Positions 7,421 through 16,006 of a stretch of DNA of 64,000 nucleotides are shown here, piece after piece. The position numbers and the translations under genes are program-made. The notes under the pieces are model-generated. The model was given only the letters and a program-made list of their open reading frames with translations, was not told where the DNA came from and did not search any database. Source of the DNA: JANQHS01 sp965227315 (GTDB lineage: Bacteria; Bacteroidota; Bacteroidia; Cytophagales; CCMP332); assembly GCA_965227315.1 (NCBI GenBank), contig OZ245737.1:2294001-2358000 (forward strand), given 5' to 3'. Position 1 is the first letter of the stretch. Every line of letters begins with the position of its first letter.

Positions 7421-7941
7421 GAGTCGTGATCGGTCCCGAATGCAGCGGAAAGACGACCCTTGTTGAATCAGTGCACCGGGAATTTGGCCTTCCTTTTTCT
7501 GAGGAATATGCCAGGGAGTATGTGTTGAATTTGGGGAGAGAGCTGGTCTTTCCGGATGTAGAACTGATCGTCAAGGGGCAGTTGGAGAATGAACAACGGC
7601 TTAAGGCAGATAACCCGGATGCAGACCTGGTCCTCATGGATACGAATCTATTGTCATCACTCATTTACAGTGAATGGTATTTTGGTCAAGTGCCCAAGGG
7701 ATTGAGAGAACTGATCGAAAAACAGCGGTATGACCGTTATTTTTTGTGCAGGCCGGAATTCGACTGGGTGCCTGATCCGTCGAGAGGCCCTAATACCTCA
7801 GAAAGCATGTTCTCATTTTTTCGACAAAAACTGGAAGGCCTGAATGTGCCCTACCTTATGATCGAAGGAGATTCAAAACAGAGGGCTGAACTTCTGATCA
7901 AGGAGGTGAGGAGGCTCACTTCCATTACTTCTACGGATTGA
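7405..7941 (+). CDS. NadR-type nucleoside/vitamin kinase (AAA ATPase)
   Basis: A 178-residue P-loop kinase resembling the ribosylnicotinamide kinase half of NadR. It has Walker A GPECSGKTTL (near residues 10-19), the segment FSEEYAREYV, an LMDTNLLSSLIYSEWYFG stretch and a CRPEFDWVPDPSRGPN motif typical of this kinase group. The adenylyltransferase domain of full NadR is absent. Its start lies inside the permease gene, so the two are translationally coupled, which fits vitamin uptake followed by phosphorylation. Whether it acts on nicotinamide riboside or on thiamine cannot be read from the sequence; the riboswitch nearby favours thiamine by context only. Confidence 0.75.
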   Translation: MGGKVGVVIGPECSGKTTLVESVHREFGLPFSEEYAREYVLNLGRELVFPDVELIVKGQLENEQRLKADNPDADLVLMDTNLLSSLIYSEWYFGQVPKGLRELIEKQRYDRYFLCRPEFDWVPDPSRGPNTSESMFSFFRQKLEGLNVPYLMIEGDSKQRAELLIKEVRRLTSITSTD

Positions 7942-8018
7942 TTCGCTAAGCCATATCCCGGATCTTAATCATTATCTTTAGATCAAATACTTTCAGGCCA
8001 AACCATACCGATATTCAG

Positions 8019-8387
8019 ATGATCAACCATAGCAACATCGAAACCTGGACAAAAAACTATTTTTCGGTATATCTCTACCTCTGCGCTATTCAGGCCGATT
8101 TCAAGGTCACCGAAAGCGAACTTGAAGAATTTCTCGATCAATATGATATCCTAAAAGTGGATGATTCGGATTATAGTGGGATCATTCAATCTGTACTCAT
8201 AGAATATAAAAATCATAGTCTCGATGACAGAATGGAATTCATCAAGACCTATGTTCCAAAGGTTTATGGTGATTCTTCTGATGCCAAGGCCATGATGGAC
8301 GGGATCTTTGAAATTACCTTTTCCGATGGTAGGGTCGATCCTTATGAAAGCGATCTGATCCGGACCATTCAAAAAGTGATTTCCTGA
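8019..8387 (+). CDS. TerB-like helical protein
   Basis: A 122-residue soluble, probably all-helical protein. The C-terminal segment, GIFEITFSDGRVDPYESDLI, is like the acidic helical motif of TerB-type domains, in which a DG.(V/L)D..E block binds metal. There is no signal peptide or membrane segment. It lies between the permease-kinase pair and the TPP riboswitch. Its role is unknown, and membership in the TerB family rests on this one motif. Confidence 0.6.
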   Translation: MINHSNIETWTKNYFSVYLYLCAIQADFKVTESELEEFLDQYDILKVDDSDYSGIIQSVLIEYKNHSLDDRMEFIKTYVPKVYGDSSDAKAMMDGIFEITFSDGRVDPYESDLIRTIQKVIS

Positions 8388-8401
8388 ACTCAATTATTTT
8401 A

Positions 8402-8409
8402 TAAATTTG
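8402..8409 (+). promoter_or_regulatory. -7 box TAAATTTG in front of the TPP riboswitch
   Basis: TAAATTTG matches TAnnTTTG and ends 5 bases before the first riboswitch stem, so transcription would begin almost exactly at the start of the aptamer. A clear TTG -33 element is missing. Confidence 0.6.
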
Positions 8410-8414
8410 GTCCA

Positions 8415-8500
8415 CCGGAAATCAGGGGTGCCTTAAAACAACGGGCTGAGATCACACCCTTATTACCTGAAGCTGGTAGTGCAGCCGTAGGAATTCCGGA
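8415..8500 (+). promoter_or_regulatory. TPP (THI-box) riboswitch
   Basis: All conserved blocks of the thiamine pyrophosphate aptamer are present. P1 is CCGGAA (8415-8420) with TTCCGG (8495-8500). The remaining blocks are GGGGTGCC (8425-8432), GGCTGAGA (8444-8451) followed by ACACCC, ACCTGA (8465-8470), a GCTG..CAGC stem, and the closing CCGTAGGAA. It begins at the inferred transcription start and ends 18 bases before the receptor ATG at 8519. No terminator hairpin follows, so control is more likely at translation initiation. High TPP should turn off synthesis of the receptor. Confidence 0.93.
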
Positions 8501-8518
8501 GAGATAAATTTGAATCCC

Positions 8519-10906
8519 ATGCAGAAACTCATTCTAATTTGTGCATTGAGCATGCACATTGGCCTGTGCTATGGCCAGATTTCCCTACAAGGAAAAGTAA
8601 TTGATTCGGAATCCCAAAATGCTCTTCAAAGTGCCAACGTGATATTGAATCAAACCTTTCTTGCGACCACAACCAATGAAAACGGAGAATTTGCCTTTTC
8701 GGATCTGGATCAAGGTCAATACATTATCCAGGTATCATTTGTGGGTTATCTTCCCTTCTCCGACACCATTGATCTAACATCCGATTCCGATCAAGATATT
8801 CAGTTAGTCCGCTCAAATCAGTGGACCGATGAGGTCATCGTATCGGCTACACGGGCGGATGACAGAACCCCGATGACCTATCAAGAAGTATCCGGAGAAT
8901 ATCTTGAAAAGAACAATTTTGGTCAGGATGTCCCATATCTGCTTCAATGGACTCCCAGCTTGGTGACGACCTCGGATGCTGGAAATGGAGTGGGCTATAC
9001 CGGTATGAGAATTAGGGGTAGCGATCAAACCAGGATCAATGTCACGATCAACGGTATCCCGTACAATGACGCGGAATCTCAGGGAGTCTTCTGGGTGGAT
9101 ATTCCTGACATTGCAGCTTCCACTCAAAACCTGCAGATCCAAAGAGGGGTGGGCACGTCCACAAACGGTGCCGGAGCTTTTGGGGGGACAGTGAACATGC
9201 AGACACTGAATTCCGAAAATCAAGCCTATGGCCAACTCGAAGGATCTTATGGCTCCTTCAATACCAAGAAGTTTTCCGCCCAGGCGGGAAGCGGTTTGAT
9301 CAACGATCATTGGAACTTTGAGGGGCGGTTCTCTGCTATCAACTCGGACGGATATGTGGATCGGGCCAGTTCAGAGCTGCGTTCTTATTACGGTTCAGCG
9401 GCTTACATCAACAAAAGGACCATCATTAAGTTTATTGCCTTCGGTGGGAGGGAAAGAACCTATCAAAGCTGGTATGGAATCGACTCAGCCACTTTGGCTA
9501 ACAATCGAACCCAGAACAATGCCGGGCTGGTGACCAACCCCGATGGCAGCACAAGATTTTATTATGACAGTCAGGTAGATAACTATTCCCAGGACCATTT
9601 TCAGCTTCATCTTTCGCAGGACCTTTCAAAAGAACTCGGAGAGGGTTGGAAGGGAAATATGGCTGTTCACTATACCTATGGGCGGGGATATTTTGAAGAA
9701 TACATGGATGTGAATCAGGGATATCAGACCAATCTGGATTTTTATGGTCTTAACCCCGTGATCGTCGGAGATGATACCATAACGGATACCGATCTGATCA
9801 GAAGAAAATGGCTGGATAACGATTTTTACGGAGTCACAGCCAATATCGAAAGGAACAAGGGCAGAAGTAACCTGGTCATTGGATTGGCCGCAAGCCAGTA
9901 TGATGGTCGTCATTTTGGTGAGGTGATCTGGGCCAGGTATGCGTCGAATTCGGAGATCAGACATCAGTATTACAACAATACCGGAGACAAAACCGATTTT
10001 ACCGGTTATGCCAAATGGTCATATTCTTTTATGCCCAAATGGTCGCTTTTTGCTGATCTGCAATACCGGGGTGTCCAGTACAAGGTCAATGGCATAGCCG
10101 AAGGGGACTTGCTACTTGATTTTAGCGATGAATTCCATTTTTTCAACCCCAAGGCAGGATTGACCTACTCCATCAATCAACTTGCTAACCTGTATTTCTC
10201 TATGGCGGTGGGGAACCGGGAGCCAAACAGAGCCGACTATCTGGGCAATCTTGATCAGGAAATGCCCAGAGCTGAGACATTGTATGACTTTGAGTTGGGT
10301 TATCGAAGAAGGGGGATCAACGCCGCTTATGAGGTAGTAGGTTATCTGATGTATTATCAAAATCAATTGGTGCTTTCGGGAGAATTAAATGATGTAGGTG
10401 CTCCGATCCGTGAAAATGTCGGGCAGAGTTACAGGGCCGGGATCGAGCTTGTCGGGCAATTCAATTTTCACCCCAAGTTCAGGTGGGTACCCAATTTAAC
10501 CCTGAGTACAAACCAGAATATCGATTATACTTTTGAAACTGCCTCAGGGGAGTTGAGAACGGAAACCACACCGATTGCCTTTTCTCCACAGGCCATAGCC
10601 GCCAGTGAACTGTCTTGGTTGGCCTTCAGGGGATTTGAACTAAGCCTGCTTTCAAAGTATGTTGGAGAGCAGCATCTGTCCAATACCAACAATGATCGCC
10701 TGACCCTTGACCCTTATTTCCTCAACGATATCCGGATCAGGTATAATGTTTACCCGAAAGGTATCCGGGAATTGGGATTCACCCTTTTGATCAACAATGT
10801 CTTTGATACCGAGTATGTTTCAAATGGTTATGTATCAGGCGGCACTCCGTTCTATTTTCCCCAGGCCGGAACGAATTTTCTTTTTGGGGTGAGAGCCAAG
10901 TTTTAG
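8519..10906 (+). CDS. TonB-dependent outer membrane receptor, probable thiamine transporter
   Basis: A 795-residue outer membrane protein. It has a signal peptide (MQKLILICALSMHIGLCYGQ), a carboxypeptidase-regulatory-like domain at about 21-105 (LQGKVIDSESQNALQSANVIL, TNENGEFAFSDLDQGQYIIQ), a plug domain (MRIRGSDQTRINVTINGIPYN), and a 22-strand-type barrel ending in the aromatic motif NFLFGVRAKF. The ATG at 8519 was taken over the TTG at 8510. TonB and ExbBD would supply energy for import of its ligand. The TPP riboswitch directly upstream indicates a thiamine-related ligand; this substrate assignment is an inference from regulation, not from the barrel sequence. Confidence 0.9.
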   Translation: MQKLILICALSMHIGLCYGQISLQGKVIDSESQNALQSANVILNQTFLATTTNENGEFAFSDLDQGQYIIQVSFVGYLPFSDTIDLTSDSDQDIQLVRSNQWTDEVIVSATRADDRTPMTYQEVSGEYLEKNNFGQDVPYLLQWTPSLVTTSDAGNGVGYTGMRIRGSDQTRINVTINGIPYNDAESQGVFWVDIPDIAASTQNLQIQRGVGTSTNGAGAFGGTVNMQTLNSENQAYGQLEGSYGSFNTKKFSAQAGSGLINDHWNFEGRFSAINSDGYVDRASSELRSYYGSAAYINKRTIIKFIAFGGRERTYQSWYGIDSATLANNRTQNNAGLVTNPDGSTRFYYDSQVDNYSQDHFQLHLSQDLSKELGEGWKGNMAVHYTYGRGYFEEYMDVNQGYQTNLDFYGLNPVIVGDDTITDTDLIRRKWLDNDFYGVTANIERNKGRSNLVIGLAASQYDGRHFGEVIWARYASNSEIRHQYYNNTGDKTDFTGYAKWSYSFMPKWSLFADLQYRGVQYKVNGIAEGDLLLDFSDEFHFFNPKAGLTYSINQLANLYFSMAVGNREPNRADYLGNLDQEMPRAETLYDFELGYRRRGINAAYEVVGYLMYYQNQLVLSGELNDVGAPIRENVGQSYRAGIELVGQFNFHPKFRWVPNLTLSTNQNIDYTFETASGELRTETTPIAFSPQAIAASELSWLAFRGFELSLLSKYVGEQHLSNTNNDRLTLDPYFLNDIRIRYNVYPKGIRELGFTLLINNVFDTEYVSNGYVSGGTPFYFPQAGTNFLFGVRAKF

Positions 10907-10920
10907 GTCCGGCCTAAAAC
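10900..10920. other. Perfect 8 bp hairpin over the receptor stop codon
   Basis: GTTTTAGG (10900-10907) pairs with CCTAAAAC (10913-10920) around a 5-base loop. The stop codon lies in the 5' arm. No T-tract follows on either strand, so it is not a standard terminator; it may protect or pause the 3' end. Confidence 0.35.
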
Positions 10921-10966
10921 CAACGCAGCTATTTGATTTGGCGAATTCTCCATATTTTGGGTAGTT

Positions 10967-12760
10967 GTGATTGAACTAGCTGCTATTCTCGTTCTCGGGA
11001 TATTTTCCCAATGGTTTGCCTGGAAGGCCAAAATTCCTTCCATAGTTCCATTGATCCTGACGGGATTGATTGCGGGACCGATCTGGGAGCTCATATCTCC
11101 GGATAATCAGAAATTTATCGATGGGGACCAGCTGTTCCAGGGTGGTTATCTATTCGATTTCATCTCTCTTTCGGTTGGTTTGATCCTTTTCGAGGGCGGG
11201 CTCACGCTCAAAATAGGAGAAGTACGAAACCTTACCCGGGTTATCAGAAACCTGATCATCATTGGTGGAATGGTCTCGATTTTAGGAGCCGGGGCTGCCG
11301 CGGTAATGCTGACCGGTTTCTCGTGGAAGCTGGGAATACTGTTTGGGGCCATCATTATGGTAACCGGTCCGACGGTGATCGGTCCGATACTTAGAAATGT
11401 CAGGGCCAAGAGCAATGTGGCCGCAATCCTCAAATGGGAGGGAATCCTGATCGACCCCATTGGAGCCATCACTGCGATTCTGATCTTCGAGTATATTGTT
11501 GCCCTCGCAGACGGAGAATCCTATCTCAATATTTTCTTGGCCTTCGGTCTCAAGGTGCTCACAGGGGTCATCGTGGGTTATGGTTTTGCCCAGTTCATTT
11601 CGGTCCTCATTAAAAGGAATTTAATCCCGGATTATCTGAAAAACGTGGTGATCCTTTCGATCGTCATTCTTGCATTTACCATTTCAGATGTTTTCCAAAG
11701 TGAATCAGGTCTGTTGGCCGTAACCCTGATGGGCATAATTCTGGCAAACAAGAAGATCCGGTACATTGAGGAGATCCTGAGCTTCAAGGCTGATGTGGTG
11801 ACCATTTTGGTATCCATACTTTTCATCATTCTTTCCTCCAGGATCGATCTGGTGGATATCCGATCGCTGGGTTGGGGCGGTCTTGGAGTTTTACTGATCA
11901 TTATCCTGGTGGTCAGACCAATCGGCGTATTTATCTCTGCGGGCAGGCAGCTCTCATTGAATGAAAAACTATTCGTGTCATGGATCGGCCCTCGCGGGAT
12001 CGTCGCTGCCGGTGTGGCTTCGGTTTTTTCTCTGAGACTGGAAGGTCTGGATATGGAATTCTTTGATGCCGAGGTAGTGAGAAAGATCCTGCCCCTGACA
12101 TTCTCGGTTATCTTGGGCACGGTGATCATCGAAGGATTCTCGGCCAGATGGGTGGCAAAGGTTCTGGGGGTCCACCATCCCAAGGCTTATGGGATCATTT
12201 TTCTGGGTGCCAATGAGGCTACCAGGAAATTGGCCAAATTGATCCAGGGGCTCGGGGTAAGCGTGATCCTCTCGGACATCAACAAAAAGAGCCTTGAGGA
12301 GGCTACCAAAATGGGCCTGCCGGTCTATTATCCAAATATTCTGAGTGAATTCGGGTTGGATGAATTCGACTTTGGGAAATTCGGGCAGCTTTGGGCGATA
12401 ACGCCGAATACCGAGGTGAATTTGCACGCCTGTAAGGTCTTGGAAGAGGAATTTGGAGAGAACAAGACCTTCAGAATACGCTCGAGGTTAGAATCAAGAG
12501 TTTCCGAGGAGGAACTTCCCGAAACACTGTTGTTCAATGGTATGGTAGATTTTTATTCACTGGTGGATCTGGTTCGGAAAAATGATGAGATCAAGGAGAT
12601 CAAGATCGATAGCAAGGACCATTTCAAGATGCTGCTTGAGGATAAGGAGTATTCCAGGGTGCCCCTGTTTCTTTTGAACGAAGAGAAGAAGGTATGGCCC
12701 GTTTCCAGCTCACTGAAAAGAGTGGAAAAGGGTGATCGTCTTTTTTATTTGGTCAGATAG
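10967..12760 (+). CDS. CPA1-type Na+(K+)/H+ antiporter with C-terminal RCK-like domain
   Basis: A 597-residue protein with about 12 hydrophobic segments of the Na+/H+ exchanger family (residues 1 to about 390). It shows SVGLILFEGGLTLKIGE, MVTGPTVIGPIL, the core helix EGILIDPIGAITAIL, and a WIGPRGIVAAGVAS segment. The cytoplasmic C-terminal part begins AYGIIFLGANEATRKLAKLI and has a Rossmann-like TrkA-N/RCK layout ending SDINKKSLEEATKMG, which may sense nucleotide or ions. It likely exports Na+ or K+ in exchange for protons at the cytoplasmic membrane. The start is GTG, with no nearby ATG. Its end overlaps the convergent asparaginase gene by 16 bases. Confidence 0.88.
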   Translation: MIELAAILVLGIFSQWFAWKAKIPSIVPLILTGLIAGPIWELISPDNQKFIDGDQLFQGGYLFDFISLSVGLILFEGGLTLKIGEVRNLTRVIRNLIIIGGMVSILGAGAAAVMLTGFSWKLGILFGAIIMVTGPTVIGPILRNVRAKSNVAAILKWEGILIDPIGAITAILIFEYIVALADGESYLNIFLAFGLKVLTGVIVGYGFAQFISVLIKRNLIPDYLKNVVILSIVILAFTISDVFQSESGLLAVTLMGIILANKKIRYIEEILSFKADVVTILVSILFIILSSRIDLVDIRSLGWGGLGVLLIIILVVRPIGVFISAGRQLSLNEKLFVSWIGPRGIVAAGVASVFSLRLEGLDMEFFDAEVVRKILPLTFSVILGTVIIEGFSARWVAKVLGVHHPKAYGIIFLGANEATRKLAKLIQGLGVSVILSDINKKSLEEATKMGLPVYYPNILSEFGLDEFDFGKFGQLWAITPNTEVNLHACKVLEEEFGENKTFRIRSRLESRVSEEELPETLLFNGMVDFYSLVDLVRKNDEIKEIKIDSKDHFKMLLEDKEYSRVPLFLLNEEKKVWPVSSSLKRVEKGDRLFYLVR

Positions 12761-13725
12761 GGAGCATCGAGGATCTCACTGCCTTCATCATCTGTAACTA
12801 CATACTGAAATCCTTTTTTCAGCGCATAGGCACCTACGCTTCCGTCCTTTCTTAAGGCGATAAAGCATGCCTGAAGACTTTCTTTATTCCATTTTGAGTG
12901 CTTCCTGCTGATCCGTGTGACGGCTTCCTTACAAGCATCATGAGGGCTCATTCCCTGACGCATTAATTCAACCACCAAATGGCAACCGGCCACCTGGATG
13001 ATGGATTCTCCGAGGCCCGATGCCGTAGCAGCTCCGGCCTCCTCATCTACAAACAAGCCCGCACCGATAATAGGCGAATCCCCGAGTCTTCCCGGCATTT
13101 TGTAGGCCCATCCCGAGGTAGTGCATGCCCCTGCCATTTTTCCGTTTTCATCCATTCCGATCAGGCCGATGGTGTCATGGTTTTCGTGATTTACAGGTGG
13201 AAGTTTGAGTTCTTCCTGCTTTTTCCAGTTCTCATAGTCCCTTCTGGTTTCCGGGACCAACAATTCCTTGTTTGGGAAGCCTTGATCCAGAGCAAATTTC
13301 CTTGCGCCATCTCCCACGAGCATCACATGCTGTGTTTTTTCCATCACCGCCCTGGCGACGGAAATCGGGTGCTCAATATTATGCAAGGCGCCTACCGAAC
13401 CCGAGGCCCCATCGCCTCGCATGATGCATGCATCGAGCGTGACCCTGCCGGAATTATCGGGTAGACCACCCAGGCCTACGGATCTTCCATCAGGGTCGGA
13501 TTCTACAATTCTCACACCCTCTTCCACTGAGCTCAGCAGCTCAGATTTTTCATTCAGCACAGCCATAGCCCTTTCATTGGCAATTTTGCCATGTGACCAG
13601 GTAGATACAAACCTCTTTGCTTTTTTCTGTTGTGGTAGAGGACCTCCCGTGGATAGGTAGGGAAGACCAAGAGCGGCCATGGTGCCCAGGCCGGAATTTT
13701 TCAAAAATCTTCTCCTGCTGTTCAT
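12745..13725 (-). CDS. Glycosylasparaginase / N4-(beta-N-acetylglucosaminyl)-L-asparaginase family hydrolase with Tat signal
   Basis: A 326-residue Ntn-hydrolase of the asparaginase-2 family. The N-terminus carries a twin-arginine signal (SRRRFLKNSG followed by a hydrophobic stretch), so the folded enzyme is probably exported to the periplasm. Autocleavage should occur before the Thr in NHENHDTIGLIG, giving the nucleophilic Thr of the beta subunit. Substrate-binding segments such as GRLGDSPIIGAGLFVDEEAGA and SGLGESIIQVAGCH follow. It would release aspartate from glycoprotein-type or isoaspartyl substrates. It converges on the antiporter gene with overlapping 3' ends and is divergent from the permease gene at 13778. 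Confidence 0.9.
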   Translation of the reverse strand: MNSRRRFLKNSGLGTMAALGLPYLSTGGPLPQQKKAKRFVSTWSHGKIANERAMAVLNEKSELLSSVEEGVRIVESDPDGRSVGLGGLPDNSGRVTLDACIMRGDGASGSVGALHNIEHPISVARAVMEKTQHVMLVGDGARKFALDQGFPNKELLVPETRRDYENWKKQEELKLPPVNHENHDTIGLIGMDENGKMAGACTTSGWAYKMPGRLGDSPIIGAGLFVDEEAGAATASGLGESIIQVAGCHLVVELMRQGMSPHDACKEAVTRISRKHSKWNKESLQACFIALRKDGSVGAYALKKGFQYVVTDDEGSEILDAPYLTK

Positions 13726-13777
13726 TTCAATGAAAAATTGGTCTTAATATTAATTAAGAATAACAAGAAAACCGGCA

Positions 13778-14881
13778 ATGGACATCCAAAACAGAATGAG
13801 TGCCCAGCTTGGGATCATCGCCAGGATACTGACATATTTTTTTGCCTTTACCATCATTTATCTCATGTGGTTACTCAAATCACTGTTGATCCCTTTTGTG
13901 CTGGCCATCTTCTTCGCATTGTTGCTCTTGCCCATGACCCGCTGGTTGATCAGTAGAAAGATCCCGAAACTGCTTGCCACCGTCTTTTCGGCAACGTTGC
14001 TGTTTCTTGCTATTTTCCTGGTGATATTCACTATTGGAGCGAGTGCTGGAAGGCTGGTGAACAATTATGCGGTTTTGGAGGCCGGCATCGATGCCCAGAT
14101 CGATGATATACTTCTGAGCATTCGGGAATCTCTCAACATTGACCTGGAACGGACTCATATTATCGAGAACATGTTTGGAGGAGATTTCCTTGGTTTTCTG
14201 TTCAAATCGACAACGGATTTTGCCGGCAAGCTGACCAACTTCGGTGCAAGCTTTGTGATCATGATGATCTACCTCTTTGCGATTCTTGCCGGTTTAACCA
14301 ACTATGAAAAGTACTTTGAATATCTCGAAAATGGACGCGACAGGCGAGGCGAAGATGACTCCCATCATGTGCTGTTGAATGCCTTTGAGGAGATCCACGG
14401 GTCCTTGTTCACCTACATGAAGATCAAGTTCATCGCCAGCTTTGCCACCGGTTTGGGATATGGGCTCATTGCCTACTTCTTTGGATTGAAATTTTACTTG
14501 TTGATCGGATTTATCGCGTTCGCTTTGAATTTTATTCCGACCATAGGTTCGATCATCGCAACCATACCACCCGCCCTTCTGGGCCTTTTCTTTCTGGATT
14601 CTGCCGTTCCCTATTTTATTATGCTTGGCTTGATGCTCGGAGTTCAGATGACGGTTGGGAACATTATTGAGCCTAGGTTTCAGGGAGAAAATCTGGGTAT
14701 CAATTTCATGACGGTCATACTTGGGCTGGTCTTTTTCGGGTTTTTATGGGGAGTGATCGGGATGCTCCTTTCGGTACCCATGCTTGTATTGGCTAGGGTT
14801 GTTTTGAAGACCACCAAAGGGGCGGACTGGATCGTAAGGTTGATGGCACCCTATCATGAAGTCCAGGAAGAAACCTCCTGA
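13778..14881 (+). CDS. AI-2E family (PerM-type) membrane transporter
   Basis: A 367-residue polytopic membrane protein of the AI-2E transporter family. It has two N-terminal helices (FAFTIIYLMWLLKSLLIPFVLAIF), a cytoplasmic/periplasmic middle segment, and a C-terminal helical bundle with conserved LGYGLIAYFFGLKFYLLIGF, NFIPTIGSIIATIPPALLGL and GNIIEPRFQGENLGINF. Members export or gate various small molecules or Na+; the substrate is unknown here. The ATG matches the usual start. It nearly abuts the convergent DUF1684 gene (2-base gap). Confidence 0.88.
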   Translation: MDIQNRMSAQLGIIARILTYFFAFTIIYLMWLLKSLLIPFVLAIFFALLLLPMTRWLISRKIPKLLATVFSATLLFLAIFLVIFTIGASAGRLVNNYAVLEAGIDAQIDDILLSIRESLNIDLERTHIIENMFGGDFLGFLFKSTTDFAGKLTNFGASFVIMMIYLFAILAGLTNYEKYFEYLENGRDRRGEDDSHHVLLNAFEEIHGSLFTYMKIKFIASFATGLGYGLIAYFFGLKFYLLIGFIAFALNFIPTIGSIIATIPPALLGLFFLDSAVPYFIMLGLMLGVQMTVGNIIEPRFQGENLGINFMTVILGLVFFGFLWGVIGMLLSVPMLVLARVVLKTTKGADWIVRLMAPYHEVQEETS

Positions 14882-14882
14882 A

Positions 14883-15806
14883 TCAATGATGGAAGGTTGA
14901 TTTCTCTCCCGCTTCCACTTTAAAATCAAGAATATTCTGGGCGGGGGGGAATGCGCAGGTTGCATAATCCGTGAATTCGCATGGAGGGCTGTATGCCCTG
15001 TTGAAATCGATTTCTACTTCTCCGGAACCCCTTCGCGGGATATCCAGATAGAGATATCTTCCTCCTCCATATGTTTCATCGCCATTGGTGTTGTCAGCAA
15101 ATATCAAAAACCCCCTTTCCGGACTTCCCTCAAATAAAACCAGCTTCTGAGCCTGGTCATTGTGAAAGAATTCCAGCTCTCCGATGACTTTCATTTTGGT
15201 GGTTCTGCCCAAAACATTAGGTACCTCTACCAATTGGGTGGGGTTGTAAGGAGTAAATGTTCCTTCTTTCTTCCATTCTAATGAGGCATCGTAGTATTTG
15301 AGCTTTGGAAGTTCATCCAATTTTGGATGATCCAGGTCTCGAACCCGAATGGCATGAAAACCGTCGCGTTCGATAAAGAACCAACGAAAATTCTTGTACG
15401 AAAAGACCTTATGTTCATCGCTGAACACTTTTCCGCCTGAAACCAATGCTGTATCCAGAAATATCTCCAGACCCTCGGGGATCATATAATCGATGGTGGA
15501 GTCATTGATGGTCCTGGCGATCAAAATTGTTTCAGGCCCTTCTCCGTATTGCAATTCGAAATCGGAGTCAGGACCAAAACCCATGGTTCTCCACGTGGAA
15601 TCGAGCCAAAACAAACCGGCAAGATTTATCCATCCTGTTTCGCTGATCAGTCGTTCATACCTTTCTTCTTGCCAGTCTTCGAGTTCCGCCGTGAAGGAGC
15701 GTAGTTCATCCGCAGATTCAACTTTTTCTTCGCATGAACTTAACAAACATATCAGCAGAGGGATCAGAAAAAAGCCTCTGTAAAGTTGAGAAACGATGCT
15801 ACTCAT
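14883..15806 (-). CDS. DUF1684 family lipoprotein
   Basis: A 307-residue predicted lipoprotein: hydrophobic N-terminus ending LLICLLSSCEE, with Cys as the lipidation residue. The body shows the DUF1684 pattern, including ETGWINLAGLFWLD, the central DNTNGDETYGGGRYLYL and the C-terminal NRAYSPPCEFTDYATCAFPPAQN. Proteins of this family are common in Bacteroidota and actinobacteria and have no established function; a hydrolase or heme-related role has been guessed. It starts 8 bases inside the preceding small gene, so the two are co-translated. Confidence 0.85.
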   Translation of the reverse strand: MSSIVSQLYRGFFLIPLLICLLSSCEEKVESADELRSFTAELEDWQEERYERLISETGWINLAGLFWLDSTWRTMGFGPDSDFELQYGEGPETILIARTINDSTIDYMIPEGLEIFLDTALVSGGKVFSDEHKVFSYKNFRWFFIERDGFHAIRVRDLDHPKLDELPKLKYYDASLEWKKEGTFTPYNPTQLVEVPNVLGRTTKMKVIGELEFFHNDQAQKLVLFEGSPERGFLIFADNTNGDETYGGGRYLYLDIPRRGSGEVEIDFNRAYSPPCEFTDYATCAFPPAQNILDFKVEAGEKSTFHH

Positions 15807-15984
15807 CGAGATCCTTTCGGTCTTTTAGTTTTTTGTCCTTGACATTTTTGTTCAGGAATTTGTTGATCTCCTCGACACTCTTTGTGCTTGTGATCTCACC
15901 AAATGAGTTGATCTGAAATTCAAATCCTTTCAGGTCTTCATGCACCTTGGGATCCTTTTTTTCGTTTTTTTTCTTCTTGCTCAT
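15799..15984 (-). CDS. Small lysine-rich conserved protein
   Basis: A 61-residue, highly charged soluble protein: a Lys-rich N-terminus (KKKKNEKK), the core LKGFEFQINSFGEITSTKSVEEINKFLN, and a Lys/Asp-rich tail. It lies 22 bases after gltX and overlaps the DUF1684 gene by 8 bases, so it belongs to a gltX-downstream operon. The middle reads like a real conserved segment rather than random coding. The function is unknown. Confidence 0.65.
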   Translation of the reverse strand: MSKKKKNEKKDPKVHEDLKGFEFQINSFGEITSTKSVEEINKFLNKNVKDKKLKDRKDLDE

Positions 15985-16006
15985 AACTAATAAACGTCAA
16001 ATTATC

